Assembly: GCF_025631005.1 (NCBI RefSeq)
Contig: NZ_JAOTPL010000009.1
Coordinates: 65,529 to 129,528 of the forward strand
Length of the DNA: 64,000 nt
DNA from: Haoranjiania flava
GTDB taxonomy: Bacteria; Bacteroidota; Bacteroidia; Chitinophagales; Chitinophagaceae
Direction of reading: 5' to 3'
Part shown: one piece after another, positions 52,654 to 61,604 of the stretch
Layout of the letters: every line of letters starts with the position of its first letter
Position numbering within the stretch: position 1 is the first letter of the stretch
The notes under the pieces: generated by a model
The model's input: the letters and a program-made list of their open reading frames with translations, nothing else
Databases searched by the model: none
What the model was told of the DNA's origin: nothing
Program-made: the position numbers and the translations under genes

Positions 52654-54441
52654 TTAATCATCCAGTTTCAGTACGGCTAAGAATGCCTCCTGCGGCACTT
52701 CTACGTTGCCGATCTGGCGCATGCGCTTTTTACCTTCTTTTTGCTTTTCCAGCAATTTACGTTTACGCGAAATATCGCCGCCGTAACATTTGGCAGTCAC
52801 GTCTTTGCGCATGGCGCTGATATTTTCACGGGCCACAATCTTAGCGCCGATAGCAGCCTGTATGGCTATCTGGAATTGCTGGCGCGGCAAAAGCTCTTTC
52901 AGCTTTTCACACAATTTTTTACCAAAGTCGTGAGAGCGGCTGCGGTGTATCAGTGAACTCAGCGCATCTACTTTTTCGCCATTCAGCAAAATATCCATTT
53001 TCACAATATCGCTTTCACGGTAATCTATGGGTGTATAATCAAATGAAGCGTAGCCGCGGGTCTGGCTCTTAAGCTTGTCGTAAAAATCAAAAACTATTTC
53101 CGTCAAAGGCATCTCAAACGTAAGCTCCACACGGGTTGGGGTAAGGTAATGCTGGTTCATCAAAAAACCTCTTTTGCCCAGGCAAAGCGTCATAATATTT
53201 CCTACATAATCTGTATGGGTAATGATCTGCGCACGGATAAAAGGCTCTTCTATACGGCTTAGCTTAGTTGTGTCAGGCATCTGCCCTGGGTTGTTTACAA
53301 TGATAGCTTCATCGCGCGTGGTAAACGCGTGAAAGCTTACGTTGGGTACAGTAGTGATCACCGTTTGGTTAAACTCACGCTCCAGACGCTCCTGGATGAT
53401 CTCCATGTGCAGCAACCCCAGGAAGCCGCAGCGGAAGCCAAAGCCCAATGCCTGTGAGGTTTCCAGCTCAAATGTAAGTGATGCATCATTCAGTTGCAGC
53501 TTATCCATGCAATCGCGCAACTCCTCAAAATCCTCGGTCACTACGGGAAATATGCCCGCAAAAACCATCGGCTTTACTTCTTCAAAACCTTTGATGGAAA
53601 CGCCTGGTTTCTGCGCAAGTGTAATAGTATCGCCTACTTTCACCTCTTTTGCATTTTTGATCCCTGTGATCACATAGCCCACATCGCCCGCCTGTACTTC
53701 TTTGGCAGGTTGCATGCCCAGCTTCAGCACGCCTACTTCGTCTGCATCATATTCTTCACCGGTATTGATAAAACGGATCTTATCGCCGGTTTTTATAGTA
53801 CCGTTGTATATGCGGAAGTAAGCAATTATTCCCCTGAAGCTATTGAAAACACTATCAAATATCAATGCCTGCAGTGGCGCTTCGCTGTCTCCTGTGGGAG
53901 CAGGCACTCTTTTTACCACTGCCTCTAAAATCTCTTCAATACCAATGCCCGACTTGCCGCTTGCCAGGAGAATATCTTCTTCTTTAACGCCTATCAGGTC
54001 TATGATCTGGTCTTTTACTTCCGGGATCATGGCGCCGTCCATATCTATTTTATTGATCACGGGTATGATCTCAAGATCATTATCCAATGCCAGGTAAAGA
54101 TTGGAAATTGTCTGTGCCTGTATGCCCTGGGTAGCATCTACCAACAGCAGGGCGCCTTCGCAGGCAGCAAGTGCACGGCTTACTTCATAGCTGAAGTCTA
54201 CGTGGCCGGGCGTATCAATCAGGTTAAATATATATTTTTCACCGTTGAGTTCATATTCCATTTTGATGGCTTTACTTTTTATGGTAATGCCTTTCTCACG
54301 TTCCAGGTCCATATCGTCCAACACCTGGTTCATCATATCTCTTTCGCCGATGGTCTTTGTATGCTCCAACAATCTGTCTGCCAGCGTGCTCTTGCCGTGA
54401 TCTATATGTGCAATAATGCAAAAGTTCCTGATATTTTTCAT
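52654..54441 (-). CDS. lepA: Elongation factor 4 (LepA)
   Basis: A 595-residue translational GTPase. G1 is AHIDHGKSTLADRL, followed by G2 region KGITIKS, G3 DTPGHVDF, G4 NKID and G5 SGKSG; domains II, III, V and the LepA-specific C-terminal domain follow, ending with the basic KRKLLEKQKEGKKRMRQIG. It acts on stalled or initiating ribosomes. The start at 54441 gives MKNIRNFCIIAHID; three extra residues to 54450 would overlap the -7 box TATCTTTG (54455-54448), which lies only 6 nt before the ATG and suggests a leaderless mRNA. Confidence 0.97.
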   Translation of the reverse strand: MKNIRNFCIIAHIDHGKSTLADRLLEHTKTIGERDMMNQVLDDMDLEREKGITIKSKAIKMEYELNGEKYIFNLIDTPGHVDFSYEVSRALAACEGALLLVDATQGIQAQTISNLYLALDNDLEIIPVINKIDMDGAMIPEVKDQIIDLIGVKEEDILLASGKSGIGIEEILEAVVKRVPAPTGDSEAPLQALIFDSVFNSFRGIIAYFRIYNGTIKTGDKIRFINTGEEYDADEVGVLKLGMQPAKEVQAGDVGYVITGIKNAKEVKVGDTITLAQKPGVSIKGFEEVKPMVFAGIFPVVTEDFEELRDCMDKLQLNDASLTFELETSQALGFGFRCGFLGLLHMEIIQERLEREFNQTVITTVPNVSFHAFTTRDEAIIVNNPGQMPDTTKLSRIEEPFIRAQIITHTDYVGNIMTLCLGKRGFLMNQHYLTPTRVELTFEMPLTEIVFDFYDKLKSQTRGYASFDYTPIDYRESDIVKMDILLNGEKVDALSSLIHRSRSHDFGKKLCEKLKELLPRQQFQIAIQAAIGAKIVARENISAMRKDVTAKCYGGDISRKRKLLEKQKEGKKRMRQIGNVEVPQEAFLAVLKLDD

Positions 54442-54447
54442 GTGGCG

Positions 54448-54455
54448 CAAAGATA
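54448..54455 (-). promoter_or_regulatory. -7 box of lepA
   Basis: TATCTTTG on the minus strand, full TAnnTTTG match, 6 nt before the lepA ATG. No clear -33 box. Confidence 0.38.
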
Positions 54456-54570
54456 AAGATTTAGAGAATTATATGATTAGAAGAATAAAATATATATCTT
54501 GATGCAAGTGTAACAAACAATATACATTTCGCATATGTGTAAATAGATCATTTAAAATCCGTATTACTTT

Positions 54571-54630
54571 ATGAAATAACCATAAAGACTAGGAATCTAT
54601 ACCAACCGGGAATGAGTATTGAATCTAAAA
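54571..54630 (+). repeat. Leader repeat unit 8 (subtype B, 3'-truncated)
   Basis: It begins ATGAAATAACC, has core ACCAACCGGGAATGAG and reaches tattgaatctaaaa. The expected P1 3' arm (ggttattcc) and the tail are missing; the sequence passes straight into a lipoprotein coding region. P2 is AGAC/ATCT with one mismatch. Confidence 0.88.
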
Positions 54631-55050
54631 ATTGGTCACGTGCTGGTTATAGCTGCTTGCAGCAAAAAAAAACCTGTAGAATCACAAACATGCACAGGCC
54701 CAGAAATGGAGTTGGCAACATTACCCTTGGCAGATACCTATAAACCAGCGCGCTTTGCAGAAGCTATAATAAAAGGCGACTGCCTGCAAATGATGATTCT
54801 TGAATCATCAGCCTGCGACGGGAAAACATGGAAACTGAAAGTAATAACTTCTGGTTCGGCTATTACAGGCTCAACAGTCAGGATGCGCATTTTTATTGAG
54901 AATAAAGAAAATTGCCACGCTGCTATATCTAAAGGATTTTACTTTGATCTAAAAAAAATTTGCCAACCCGGGATTCGTAAAAAATATGGATTGAAGGAAT
55001 GCAACAGGAACTGGAGTACAGCTGGCAAACTTCTTCCTGATCTATTGTAG
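54619..55050 (+). CDS. Lipoprotein gene with damaged 5' end, fused to a repeat
   Basis: An open frame whose only near start is TTG at 54619, inside repeat unit 8. It reads MNLKIGHVLVIAACSKKKPVES: the second half is a lipoprotein h-region and lipobox (VIAAC), but the first six residues come from the repeat. A normal start codon and the beginning of the signal peptide are lost, most simply by a deletion joining the repeat to the gene. The 143-residue product would have a minimal signal peptide (14 residues before Cys). The mature part has six cysteines (CTGPE, GDCLQ, SACDG, ENCHA, KICQP, KECNR) that may form disulfides. It may still be translated or may be a pseudogene. Family not recognised. 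Confidence 0.55.
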   Translation: MNLKIGHVLVIAACSKKKPVESQTCTGPEMELATLPLADTYKPARFAEAIIKGDCLQMMILESSACDGKTWKLKVITSGSAITGSTVRMRIFIENKENCHAAISKGFYFDLKKICQPGIRKKYGLKECNRNWSTAGKLLPDLL

Positions 55051-55131
55051 CCCCCTTGTTTTACATAATAATCTCACTGAATAATATCAAGCCAATCCGC
55101 GAATATTTGAATATAAGAGGTTATGTCTCCT

Positions 55132-55172
55132 GATTTTAATAAATATTGCTTATTTTTATATTTATTAAAATC
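55132..55172. repeat. Perfect 15-bp inverted repeat upstream of comM
   Basis: GATTTTAATAAATAT (55132-55146), 11 nt, ATATTTATTAAAATC (55158-55172). It ends 11 bp before the comM start codon. It could be an operator, or an mRNA hairpin that hides the start region. AT-rich stems of this length are unlikely by chance but cannot be excluded here. Confidence 0.6.
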
Positions 55173-55183
55173 TCTTTTACCAG

Positions 55184-56725
55184 ATGCTTGTAAAAACCTT
55201 TGGCAGTGCAGTCTACGGGGTGGAAGCTATCACCATTACCATTGAGGTAAACGTTAGTGAAGGCCAGAATTATTTTATGGTGGGCTTGCCGGATAACGCA
55301 GTTAAGGAAAGCCTGCAAAGAATTGAAAGCGCCATTAAAACCAATGGTTACCGCATGCCTCGCACCAAGCTGGTAGTAAACCTGGCGCCGGCAGACATCA
55401 AAAAAACAGGCTCTGCTTTTGACCTGCCCATAGCCGTTGGTGTGCTGGGTGCAACAGAGCAGCTTGTCAATCCCGAAAGATTCAGCAAATATGTTTTGAT
55501 GGGAGAGTTAAGCCTTGACGGTACCATTCAGCCCATCAAAGGTGCATTGCCCATAGCTATACAGGCAAGAAAAGAAGGTTTCAAAGGCTTATTAGTGCCT
55601 AAGCAGAATGCGCGTGAAGCGGGTATGGTAAACAACCTCAGCGTTTACGGCGTTTCGCACATCAATGAAGTAGTAGATTTCTTCCAGGATGAAAATGCGC
55701 TACAGCCGGTAGAAGTAAACACACGGCAGGAGTTTTTTGATGCACAATACAGCTTCGACATAGATTTCTCCGACGTTAAGGGACAGGAAAATATTAAACG
55801 CGCGCTGGAGATAGCGGCTGCCGGCGGGCACAACGCTATTCTCATAGGCCCGCCCGGCGCCGGCAAAACCATGCTGGCTAAAAGATTGCCCACCATACTG
55901 CCGCCGCTTAGCCTGCAGGAAGCACTGGAGACAACCAAGATACACAGCGTATCGGGCAAGCTGCCGGAAAACAGTACACTTGTCAGCAGGCGTCCGTTCC
56001 GTTCGCCACACCACACCATATCAGATGTGGCGCTTGTTGGCGGCGGCGGTATCCCGCAGCCGGGTGAAATATCCTTAGCCCACAATGGTGTATTGTTTTT
56101 AGATGAATTGCCGGAGTTTAAAAGAACGGTGCTGGAAGTAATGCGCCAGCCTATGGAAGAAAGAAAAGTTTCCATATCGCGTGCAAAGGTCACCATGGAT
56201 TTTCCGGCCAACTTTATGCTGCTGGCTTCTATGAACCCCTGTCCATGCGGCTTCTACAACCACCCGGACAAGGAATGCACCTGCCCGCCCGGGGCCGTGC
56301 AAAAATACCTCAACAAGATATCAGGCCCCCTGCTGGACCGTATAGACCTGCATGTGGAAGTAACGCCTGTGCCTTTCGGAGAACTTAACCAGAAAAATGA
56401 AGGTGAGCATTCTGAACATATCCGCAACCGGGTGATCACGGCGAGAGGCATACAGACAGCACGTTTCAAAGATATTGCAGGCATGTATGCCAATGCACAA
56501 ATGACCTCTAAAATGCTGCACCAGTATTGCACCATCGACAAGATTGGTGAAGCTTTGCTGAAAAAATCGATGGAGCGGTTAAATCTCAGTGCACGTGCCT
56601 ACGACAGGATATTGAAAGTAAGCCGTACCATTGCCGATCTCGAAGGATCTGAAAATATTAAAGTGGAACACCTGGCAGAAGCCATCCAGTACCGCAGCCT
56701 TGACCGCGAAGGATGGGCAGGCTGA
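55184..56725 (+). CDS. comM: YifB/ComM family Mg-chelatase-like AAA+ ATPase
   Basis: A 513-residue protein. The N-terminal Lon-like (ChlI) domain covers about 1-180 (VEVNVSEGQNYFMVGLPD is typical with slight variation), then the AAA+ module with Walker A GPPGAGKTM near residue 224 and Walker B VLFLDELPEF near 304. FRSPHHTISDVALVGGG, MNPCPCG and the cysteine cluster CPCGFYNHPDKECTC follow, and a C-terminal helical domain with LSARAYDRILKVSRTIADL. In naturally competent bacteria ComM is a helicase that promotes branch migration during transformation. A perfect inverted repeat precedes the start. Confidence 0.94.
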   Translation: MLVKTFGSAVYGVEAITITIEVNVSEGQNYFMVGLPDNAVKESLQRIESAIKTNGYRMPRTKLVVNLAPADIKKTGSAFDLPIAVGVLGATEQLVNPERFSKYVLMGELSLDGTIQPIKGALPIAIQARKEGFKGLLVPKQNAREAGMVNNLSVYGVSHINEVVDFFQDENALQPVEVNTRQEFFDAQYSFDIDFSDVKGQENIKRALEIAAAGGHNAILIGPPGAGKTMLAKRLPTILPPLSLQEALETTKIHSVSGKLPENSTLVSRRPFRSPHHTISDVALVGGGGIPQPGEISLAHNGVLFLDELPEFKRTVLEVMRQPMEERKVSISRAKVTMDFPANFMLLASMNPCPCGFYNHPDKECTCPPGAVQKYLNKISGPLLDRIDLHVEVTPVPFGELNQKNEGEHSEHIRNRVITARGIQTARFKDIAGMYANAQMTSKMLHQYCTIDKIGEALLKKSMERLNLSARAYDRILKVSRTIADLEGSENIKVEHLAEAIQYRSLDREGWAG

Positions 56726-56737
56726 TGCCTGAAACTA

Positions 56738-56765
56738 CAAGAGGGAATGAAAACATCCCCTCTTG
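56738..56765. terminator. Hairpin terminator between convergent genes
   Basis: CAAGAGGG (56738-56745) pairs with CCCTCTTG (56758-56765), and the stem continues through ATG/CAT to an aaaa loop with one mismatch. It has only a short T-rich tail (cgtttgttg). It lies between comM (+) and the 119-residue gene (-). Confidence 0.65.
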
Positions 56766-56785
56766 CGTTTGTTGTCTTAGCTTGA

Positions 56786-57145
56786 TCAGCTTTTTACATG
56801 TTTAGAAAATTCTTCAAACTCAGTGTTGAGTTCTTTTATAGTTCCTTCAAGTGCTTGATAGGCTTGTTTAAGTTCTTGATGTGCTTCTGTAAAATCAGCG
56901 TCTTCGGAGACATTCATATTGTGAATATGTTTCTTGAGGTTGCGCCTTGCATCGTGGATATTTAAAAGTTGTATGTAGAACTGATTTTGAAATCGTTCTA
57001 ACTCGCTTAATGCTTCCTTAGGAACATCAGCAGCTATTTCTAACAGGCGCTTTTGTGATTGGATAAAGGATTCCCGGTAGTTTTTCAGGGAATCTTTCCA
57101 GGCGTGACTTTCAGATAACAATTCTGAGATTTCTTCTTGCACCAT
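56786..57145 (-). CDS. Helical coiled-coil hypothetical protein
   Basis: A 119-residue, fully hydrophilic and helical protein, rich in Glu, Lys and Leu with heptad-like spacing over about 1-55 and 65-115. There is no signal peptide, no Cys and no recognised domain. Its size and make-up resemble small Bacteroidota helical-bundle proteins. It is transcribed alone, convergent with comM. Confidence 0.65.
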   Translation of the reverse strand: MVQEEISELLSESHAWKDSLKNYRESFIQSQKRLLEIAADVPKEALSELERFQNQFYIQLLNIHDARRNLKKHIHNMNVSEDADFTEAHQELKQAYQALEGTIKELNTEFEEFSKHVKS

Positions 57146-57329
57146 AATTTTTAGATTTAAAAATGAAAGAAAGTTTTTACTGCCACTAATTTACGTTATT
57201 TATACAACAATATCGTTTTTCAGGCATAATATTGGGCATTTGAATCAGTTAAAAATTAATCCGCGAAACTCTCCAAAGCGCCTCTGAATAATTATGAGCT
57301 TTATCAATTTAATTGTTGATATAAAACGT

Positions 57330-57337
57330 TATTTTTG
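57330..57337 (+). promoter_or_regulatory. -7 box of the PpiD-like gene
   Basis: TATTTTTG, full TAnnTTTG match, followed by gcc and an expected leader of about 25 nt. TTG triplets lie 11-14 nt upstream, closer than the usual 19-21. Confidence 0.4.
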
Positions 57338-57366
57338 CCATCTTAAAAATATATAACAGATATAAT

Positions 57367-59487
57367 ATGTCTTTAATTCAGAAAATTCAGGAGAAAGGAG
57401 CATGGATTATTTTTATAGCCATTGCCTTAGCGCTGCTTGCTTTTATTTTAATGGACTCTTTCAGCAGTGGCAGAGGAGGCGGATTATTTTCAGATAATTC
57501 CACACTTGCCAAAGTAAACGGGGAAACTATCGACAGGCAGAAATTCGAAAACCGGCTAAACCAGATACAGCAAATGCAGGGAGAGCAGGCTTCAAGGGAA
57601 GACCTGTCAGCAGAGGTTTTTAATTATGAAGTAAGAAATGTAGTAATGAACCAGGAGTTTGAAAAACTGGGCATTGCACTTGCCGGTAAAGACCTGGACA
57701 ATGCTATGTTTGGCGAGAGGCCGCCAAGCTTCCTGGCCCAGCAATTTACCGATCCGCAGACAGGCGTATACGATGCTAACGCTGCAAGAAATTTTATTGC
57801 GCAGGTAAGAAAAGAGAAAAACAACCCGCAGGTAACGCAAACACTGCAGATGATAGAAATGGGCATGCAACAATTGAGCGAACAGATCGTTAACCAGAAA
57901 TACCAGTCCATGATCGTTGGAGCTACCCACATACCCAAATGGCTGGTTGAAAAATCAGTTGCAGATGCCAATGCTGTTGCTTCCATTTCTTATGTAAACG
58001 TACCGTATACTTCCATCAGCGACAGCGCCGTGCAGGTAACTGATGCAGACATTACTGCTTTTGTAAACAAACACAAAAAACAGTTTGAGCAAAAAGAAGA
58101 TTTCCGCGACATGTCTGTGGTCACTTTCAACGCAGGGCCCAGCTCAGCAGACTCAGCCGCTCAGCTGGCTGCTGCTCAAAAACTGAAACAACAGTTTGCA
58201 TCCGCTACCGATCTGAAATCTTTTGTAGACCTGCAAAACAATTCTAACATGGCTTACTATGATGGCTATATCAGCAGCAAAGAATTGCAGGATCCCCTGA
58301 AAGACACGATTATCTCCCAGCCTGTTGGCACCATTGTAGGACCGATTGTAGAAAACGGAAATATTGTTTTGGCCAAGCTTGTAGGCGCAGCGCCTATAGC
58401 AGATACCGTACATGCAAGGTTCCTGATAGTAGCCACACACGGCCCTGACGCACAGGGACAGACCGTACAATTCAGAACAGATACTGCTGCCAGGCAGCGC
58501 ATAGATACCGCTCTTGCTTTAGTGAGAACAGGTACCAGCTTCGACAGCGCTGTAGCGCGCTACTCAGATAACCGTGAAAACTCAAGGTTGGAAAATATTA
58601 CCTCATCTCAATTGGTACAGATGGGCTCTCCGGAACTCAGCAACTTCCTGCTTACCGGCAATGTAAACGAATCAAAAGTTGTAAAAATACAGAACGGCTT
58701 CCTGCTTGCACAGATCACCGGCAAATCAGGATCATCTATGGGATATAAAATTGCAAGAATTGTAAAGCCGCTGACTCCAAGCTCAGAAACCATTTCAGAA
58801 GCCAGTACAGCAGCCAATCATTTTGCAGCCAACAGCCGCGATGCCAAATCATTTGAGGAGAATGCAAGAAAACAAAACCTCCCGGTAATGCCTGTACAGG
58901 GTATCAGGCAAAATGACTACCGCATAGGAAACCTGGGCAGTGACCGCCAGCTGGTAAGATGGCTATATGAAGGCAAAGTTGGCGACGTTTCCGAACCTGT
59001 ACAAATCGGCGACCAGTTCGTTGTGGCTCGCATAAACGCTGTTTCAAAGAAAGGCTTGCCATCTGCAGCTACCGTAAGGCCGTATGTAGAGTCATTCCTT
59101 AGAAATGAAAAGAAAGCTAAGATGATCATTGATACGAAGTTCAAAGGCAATACACTGGAAGCAATTGCACAGGCCGCCGGCGTGCAGGTATCCAGGGCCG
59201 ACAGCATTTCTTTCTACGGGCAAATGGTGCCGGGCATAGGCATGGAGCCAAAAGTTGCCGGCGCAGCATTCAATAAAACCATACAGGGAAAAGTCAGCAA
59301 GCCTATTGCCGGAAACATTGGTGTTTTTGCAATCAAAGGCGAAGGCATATCTGCTGTGCCCGGTACAAATGCTGAAAATATCAGGCAGACCTTGTTCCAA
59401 TCCTGGTTACAGCAAATATTCCAGCGTTCTATGAATGCTTTGGTTGAAAGCGCTGATATTAAAGACAACAGGTTTAAGTTTTATTAA
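57367..59487 (+). CDS. PpiD/SurA-like peptidylprolyl isomerase, membrane-anchored chaperone
   Basis: A 706-residue protein anchored by one N-terminal helix (about 12-30, WIIFIAIALALLAFILM), with the rest in the periplasm. A SurA-N-like domain (about 40-235, LAKVNGETIDRQKFENRL) is followed by two parvulin (PPIC) domains, about 240-350 and 360-460, and a C-terminal SurA-like helical part. It helps outer-membrane and secreted proteins fold, as PpiD does at the Sec translocon exit. The parvulin active sites look degenerate, so the chaperone role may dominate. It ends in a strong terminator 16 bp after the stop. Confidence 0.92.
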   Translation: MSLIQKIQEKGAWIIFIAIALALLAFILMDSFSSGRGGGLFSDNSTLAKVNGETIDRQKFENRLNQIQQMQGEQASREDLSAEVFNYEVRNVVMNQEFEKLGIALAGKDLDNAMFGERPPSFLAQQFTDPQTGVYDANAARNFIAQVRKEKNNPQVTQTLQMIEMGMQQLSEQIVNQKYQSMIVGATHIPKWLVEKSVADANAVASISYVNVPYTSISDSAVQVTDADITAFVNKHKKQFEQKEDFRDMSVVTFNAGPSSADSAAQLAAAQKLKQQFASATDLKSFVDLQNNSNMAYYDGYISSKELQDPLKDTIISQPVGTIVGPIVENGNIVLAKLVGAAPIADTVHARFLIVATHGPDAQGQTVQFRTDTAARQRIDTALALVRTGTSFDSAVARYSDNRENSRLENITSSQLVQMGSPELSNFLLTGNVNESKVVKIQNGFLLAQITGKSGSSMGYKIARIVKPLTPSSETISEASTAANHFAANSRDAKSFEENARKQNLPVMPVQGIRQNDYRIGNLGSDRQLVRWLYEGKVGDVSEPVQIGDQFVVARINAVSKKGLPSAATVRPYVESFLRNEKKAKMIIDTKFKGNTLEAIAQAAGVQVSRADSISFYGQMVPGIGMEPKVAGAAFNKTIQGKVSKPIAGNIGVFAIKGEGISAVPGTNAENIRQTLFQSWLQQIFQRSMNALVESADIKDNRFKFY

Positions 59488-59503
59488 TATAATTAACACA
59501 CTG

Positions 59504-59540
59504 AAAAGAGGCTGTCTCCAAATCCGGGGCAGCCTCTTTT
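59504..59540 (+). terminator. Rho-independent terminator (GAGGCTG type)
   Basis: AAAAGAGGCTG (59504-59514) pairs exactly with CAGCCTCTTTT (59530-59540), with additional pairs inside. Same family as the hairpins at 40982 and 63937. Confidence 0.9.
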
Positions 59541-59610
59541 ATTTGGCAGAGGATGGAGAAAGTTTTTGTTAAGCAATGCTCAACGCTTCATTTACTTTTT
59601 ATACATCCTC
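59527..59610 (+). repeat. Dispersed terminator-tail repeat, copy 2
   Basis: Aligns with 41000-41095 through atttgg, aagcaatgctcaac and atacatc. Non-coding. The rest of 59611-59775 shows nothing I can name. Confidence 0.6.
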
Positions 59611-59775
59611 TTTTTTGTTGGATGCACATATATGATTGATATTAATTTAGCGTGCAGCAAAGATTGAAGCAAGAACATATACAATTAAAACTTTTAGAAA
59701 AAGCAGGCATAGCCTGGAACATCTTCTTGGAAAAATGTAACTGTTGGGTTTTTTATGGTTAATTGCCAGCTTGGC

Positions 59776-60957
59776 TCAGAGGCTGGCAGCAGAAGCTACT
59801 TTGTGTATAGTGCGGAGGTTTACAACCCACAACACCAGCAGCACAAGCAGCGCTACGAGGATAGTGTAGACAGAAAGCAACGGGCTCACAAACATGTGCT
59901 GTGTCTTTAAATAAACAAATAAGATATATTGGAACACAGCCACCACAATCAGCATCACCAACGTGATAAAAATATTCTGGGGGAAAAACTCTTTCATCAG
60001 AAATTTCTTCAGTTGCGTAGGCGATGAACCCAGCGTGATCAGTAATTTTATCTCTTCCCGGCTGGCCATAATAGTGAGCTCAATGAATAGGGTAAAAATC
60101 AGTAAAGCAAATAAAAGCATTGCCAGGCCGGTACCCCAGGAAATGCCTACTACAAAATTTACTACCTGCCGGTATTTGCTGAAACGGGTTTTTTCGGTGT
60201 CTGTTTTTAAGCCTTTGCTTTCCAGGTATTGTGTCAGTTGCGGGTTCCCGGGATCTTCTGTGCGTATCACCACACGCGAGGGATTAGCTGCCTGTGCACT
60301 GCCAAACTTTTCATTGGCCCATTCCATAAATGGTTGCGGCACCAGTATAGAAGATATTCTGTCGCTGAAGCCTACTACCTTTGCGGGGTATTGCGTTTGC
60401 CCTGAAGGCGCAAAAATAGTGATCTGTAGAGGAATCTGTGTAACCACCTCCTGTGTGAGTTGCGGTGAACCGGCAGAAGCTGCGTATCCGAAATTATAAA
60501 GATCAAGAAATGAATTAGGAACTACAACCGGGATGAATTGTGCGTTCTCATCCCAGCGCCACTCCGGGCCACTGATGTCAAGAAATTCGTCTGGCACACT
60601 TTCGAAAAACAGGTCTGTAGAAAATGGCAGCAGGCTGCCGCTGATAGCCACCCTGAAACGGCTGGCTGTGATCAATCCTACAGACTTAATAAAAGGCCTG
60701 CTTCGCAGATCTTCGATCTCCTGCTGCGAGAGTTGTGTATTGCCTATGTTGGCACTGGTAACTGCTTTGTTGACCACCAGGAAATTGGCTATGCTGTCCT
60801 GGTTTGATCTGCCATGCAGCAGCTCATTATAATCTGCCTGCAACTGCACCGCAGCCAGTATCAACAGCATGGCAATGCCTAAGCCTGTCACTGCCATTAA
60901 TTTGCGCCATCGGCCCGAGCCCGTCTTGATCAGTTTTTTTAAAAGTTTCTCCAGCAT
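59776..60957 (-). CDS. ABC transporter permease, FtsX/MacB-like
   Basis: A 393-residue permease: N-terminal membrane helix (about 20-42), a periplasmic domain of some 220 residues, and three C-terminal helices (about 270-300, 320-345, 355-380) with ELTIMASREEIKLLITLGSSP typical of FtsX-type coupling helices. It is encoded directly after its ATPase, sharing the TAATG overlap at 60957-60959. It probably forms a mechanotransmission-type complex that extracts or releases an envelope molecule rather than a classical importer. The substrate is unknown. Confidence 0.85.
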   Translation of the reverse strand: MLEKLLKKLIKTGSGRWRKLMAVTGLGIAMLLILAAVQLQADYNELLHGRSNQDSIANFLVVNKAVTSANIGNTQLSQQEIEDLRSRPFIKSVGLITASRFRVAISGSLLPFSTDLFFESVPDEFLDISGPEWRWDENAQFIPVVVPNSFLDLYNFGYAASAGSPQLTQEVVTQIPLQITIFAPSGQTQYPAKVVGFSDRISSILVPQPFMEWANEKFGSAQAANPSRVVIRTEDPGNPQLTQYLESKGLKTDTEKTRFSKYRQVVNFVVGISWGTGLAMLLFALLIFTLFIELTIMASREEIKLLITLGSSPTQLKKFLMKEFFPQNIFITLVMLIVVAVFQYILFVYLKTQHMFVSPLLSVYTILVALLVLLVLWVVNLRTIHKVASAASL

Positions 60958-61604
60958 TATAAATTCAGGTAATGTGTGTAGTTAAAGTTGTTGTCCTCAT
61001 CCAGGTCTGTAAGTACAAAGCCTGCGCCTCTGGTTGTACATTCTTCAGCAATCAGGGCGGCTGCAAGGGCTGTGTTCTCGTTATCCAGGTGACTGAAAGG
61101 CTCATCCATCAGCAAAACTTCAAAAGGCTGCATCAGCGCACGGATGATGGCTATTCTCTGCTGCTCACCATAACTGCACAATCCGGCACGCTGATCAAGA
61201 ATGTGCGCAATTCTTATCCTTGCCGACATCGCATCAATTTTTTCAGGTGGGTAATATGGCGTTTGCAATACCCTGTTCAGCTCTATATTCTCTCTGGCTG
61301 TAAGGTTTTCAAACAAGCGCAAATCCTGGAATATAATGCTGATACGGCTTTGCCGTAATGTGGCAAGTTCATCCCCGCTAATAGACCTGAGGTCTTTGTT
61401 TTCTATGGAAATCTGTCCCTGATAATCCTGGCGCAATTTATAGATCAGGTGTATGAGCGTGGTTTTTCCGGTGCCGCTTGGCGCTTTAATCTTTATCCAT
61501 TGCTGCTGATCAAAAATCAAATCCTTATTCCATACATCGGAATTGCGTTTTAACAACACATCTTTTAGCGGCACAGGCACCAGCCTGCTGATCTGTATTT
61601 GCAT
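60957..61604 (-). CDS. ABC transporter ATP-binding protein with unusual signature motif
   Basis: A 215-residue ATPase. Walker A is APSGTGKTTL near residue 40, the Q loop FQDLRLFENL near 91, Walker B VLLMDEPFSHLD near 163. The ABC signature reads CSYGEQQRIAI instead of LSGGEQQR: the first Gly is Tyr and the Leu is Cys. This may slow ATP hydrolysis or reflect a divergent subfamily. It is the partner of the permease whose start overlaps its stop. Confidence 0.9.
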   Translation of the reverse strand: MQIQISRLVPVPLKDVLLKRNSDVWNKDLIFDQQQWIKIKAPSGTGKTTLIHLIYKLRQDYQGQISIENKDLRSISGDELATLRQSRISIIFQDLRLFENLTARENIELNRVLQTPYYPPEKIDAMSARIRIAHILDQRAGLCSYGEQQRIAIIRALMQPFEVLLMDEPFSHLDNENTALAAALIAEECTTRGAGFVLTDLDEDNNFNYTHYLNL

